Assembly: GCA_900541895.1 (NCBI GenBank)
Contig: UWSI01000027.1
Span: 1-21,108 of the forward strand
Reading direction: 5' to 3'
Length of the DNA: 21,108 bases
From: an uncultured Actinomyces sp.
Lineage (GTDB): Bacteria > Actinomycetota > Actinomycetes > Actinomycetales > Actinomycetaceae
Shown here: in pieces, positions 20,976 to 21,108 of the stretch
Numbering within the stretch: position 1 is the stretch's first letter
How the letters are laid out: each line of letters opens with the position of its first letter
The notes under the pieces: model-generated
Told to the model about the DNA's origin: nothing
Database searches by the model: none
What the model saw: only the letters and a program-made list of their open reading frames with translations
Made by a program: the position numbers and the translations under genes

Positions 20976-21108
20976 ATCTCCAACGCGCGCATGCCTCTTA
21001 GATATTCATTCAGATTAGGTGCGCTAACTCCTTGGCTACTTACTACAAAATGCCGTGCCCTTTTGAAATAGACATGGCATAGATCTTTTACCCAATAAAG
21101 AGCTGTGG
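20976..21108. other. Lower-GC tail after the tRNA; possible 3' end of a minus-strand gene
   Basis: About 44% GC by hand count of the tail. One minus-strand frame is open from the window end (21106) to a TGA at 20935-20933, giving 57 codons that include VKDLCHVYFKRARHF and LNEYLRGMRALEIENK. It might be the C-terminus of a gene that starts beyond the window. I do not recognise a family, a frame of this length can arise by chance, and it would run through the tRNA terminator. No gene is called. Confidence 0.2.

Noticed and set aside
1..21108. CRISPR arrays, insertion sequences, riboswitches, rRNA
   Set aside because: I looked for regularly spaced repeats, transposase motifs, terminal inverted repeats, known riboswitch cores and rRNA segments and saw none.

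Overview
The window looks like chromosomal core DNA of an actinobacterium, most likely an Actinomycetaceae-type organism of moderate GC. This rests on recognised families and local gene order: pncB / clpS-DUF2017-murI-MBL hydrolase, rph-rdgB, nudC-uvrD2, then an E1-like protein, a DUF2342-type zincin, a PDZ/Lon-like protease, a PPA1309-type protein, a UPF0182 membrane protein and a PdtaS-type kinase. From memory, several of these neighbourhoods match Mycobacterium tuberculosis (murI-Rv1339-rphA-rdgB, and nudC-uvrD2 through Rv3193c-Rv3196). The species cannot be named from the sequence. I see no insertion sequence, CRISPR array, phage gene or plasmid gene.

Layout. 1-573 is the start of pncB (minus, cut by the window edge). 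662-3182 (plus) holds clpS, a DUF2017 gene, murI and a metallo-beta-lactamase-fold hydrolase. 3266-4677 (minus) is rph-rdgB. 4738-7805 (plus) is nudC-uvrD2. 7806-10209 (minus) holds the zincin and, downstream, an orphan E1/TOMM-like zinc protein. 10367-11560 (plus) is the membrane PDZ-Lon protease, 11569-12117 (minus) the PPA1309-type gene and 12211-15228 (plus) the very large UPF0182 protein. 15352-16809 (minus) is the sensor kinase. 16931-17971 (plus) carries DUF2505 and OsmC-type genes, 18068-19473 (plus) the thyA-folA pair and 19426-20706 (minus) rmuC, whose end overlaps folA. An initiator tRNA-Met with a strong terminator lies at 20841-20975, followed by a lower-GC tail.

How the genes fit together. 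Most are housekeeping: proteolysis (ClpS adaptor, PDZ-Lon protease), wall precursor supply (MurI), nucleotide hygiene (RdgB, NudC, PncB), RNA maturation (Rph), DNA repair (UvrD2, RmuC), one-carbon and thymidylate synthesis (ThyA with FolA) and signalling (PdtaS-like kinase).

The most striking non-coding signal is promoter architecture. Eight genes (pncB, clpS, murI, rph, nudC, the zincin, the kinase, rmuC) have a TANNNT -10 box ending exactly six bases before an ATG, and most lack a usable Shine-Dalgarno sequence, which predicts leaderless mRNAs. Five following genes instead begin at a GTG in a GTGA overlap with the stop of the gene before. Other points worth a second look are a long inverted repeat around the thyA -10 box, overlapping divergent rph/nudC promoters, a UvrD2 without its cysteine module, and the orphan E1-like protein beside a REXXH (not HEXXH) zincin.
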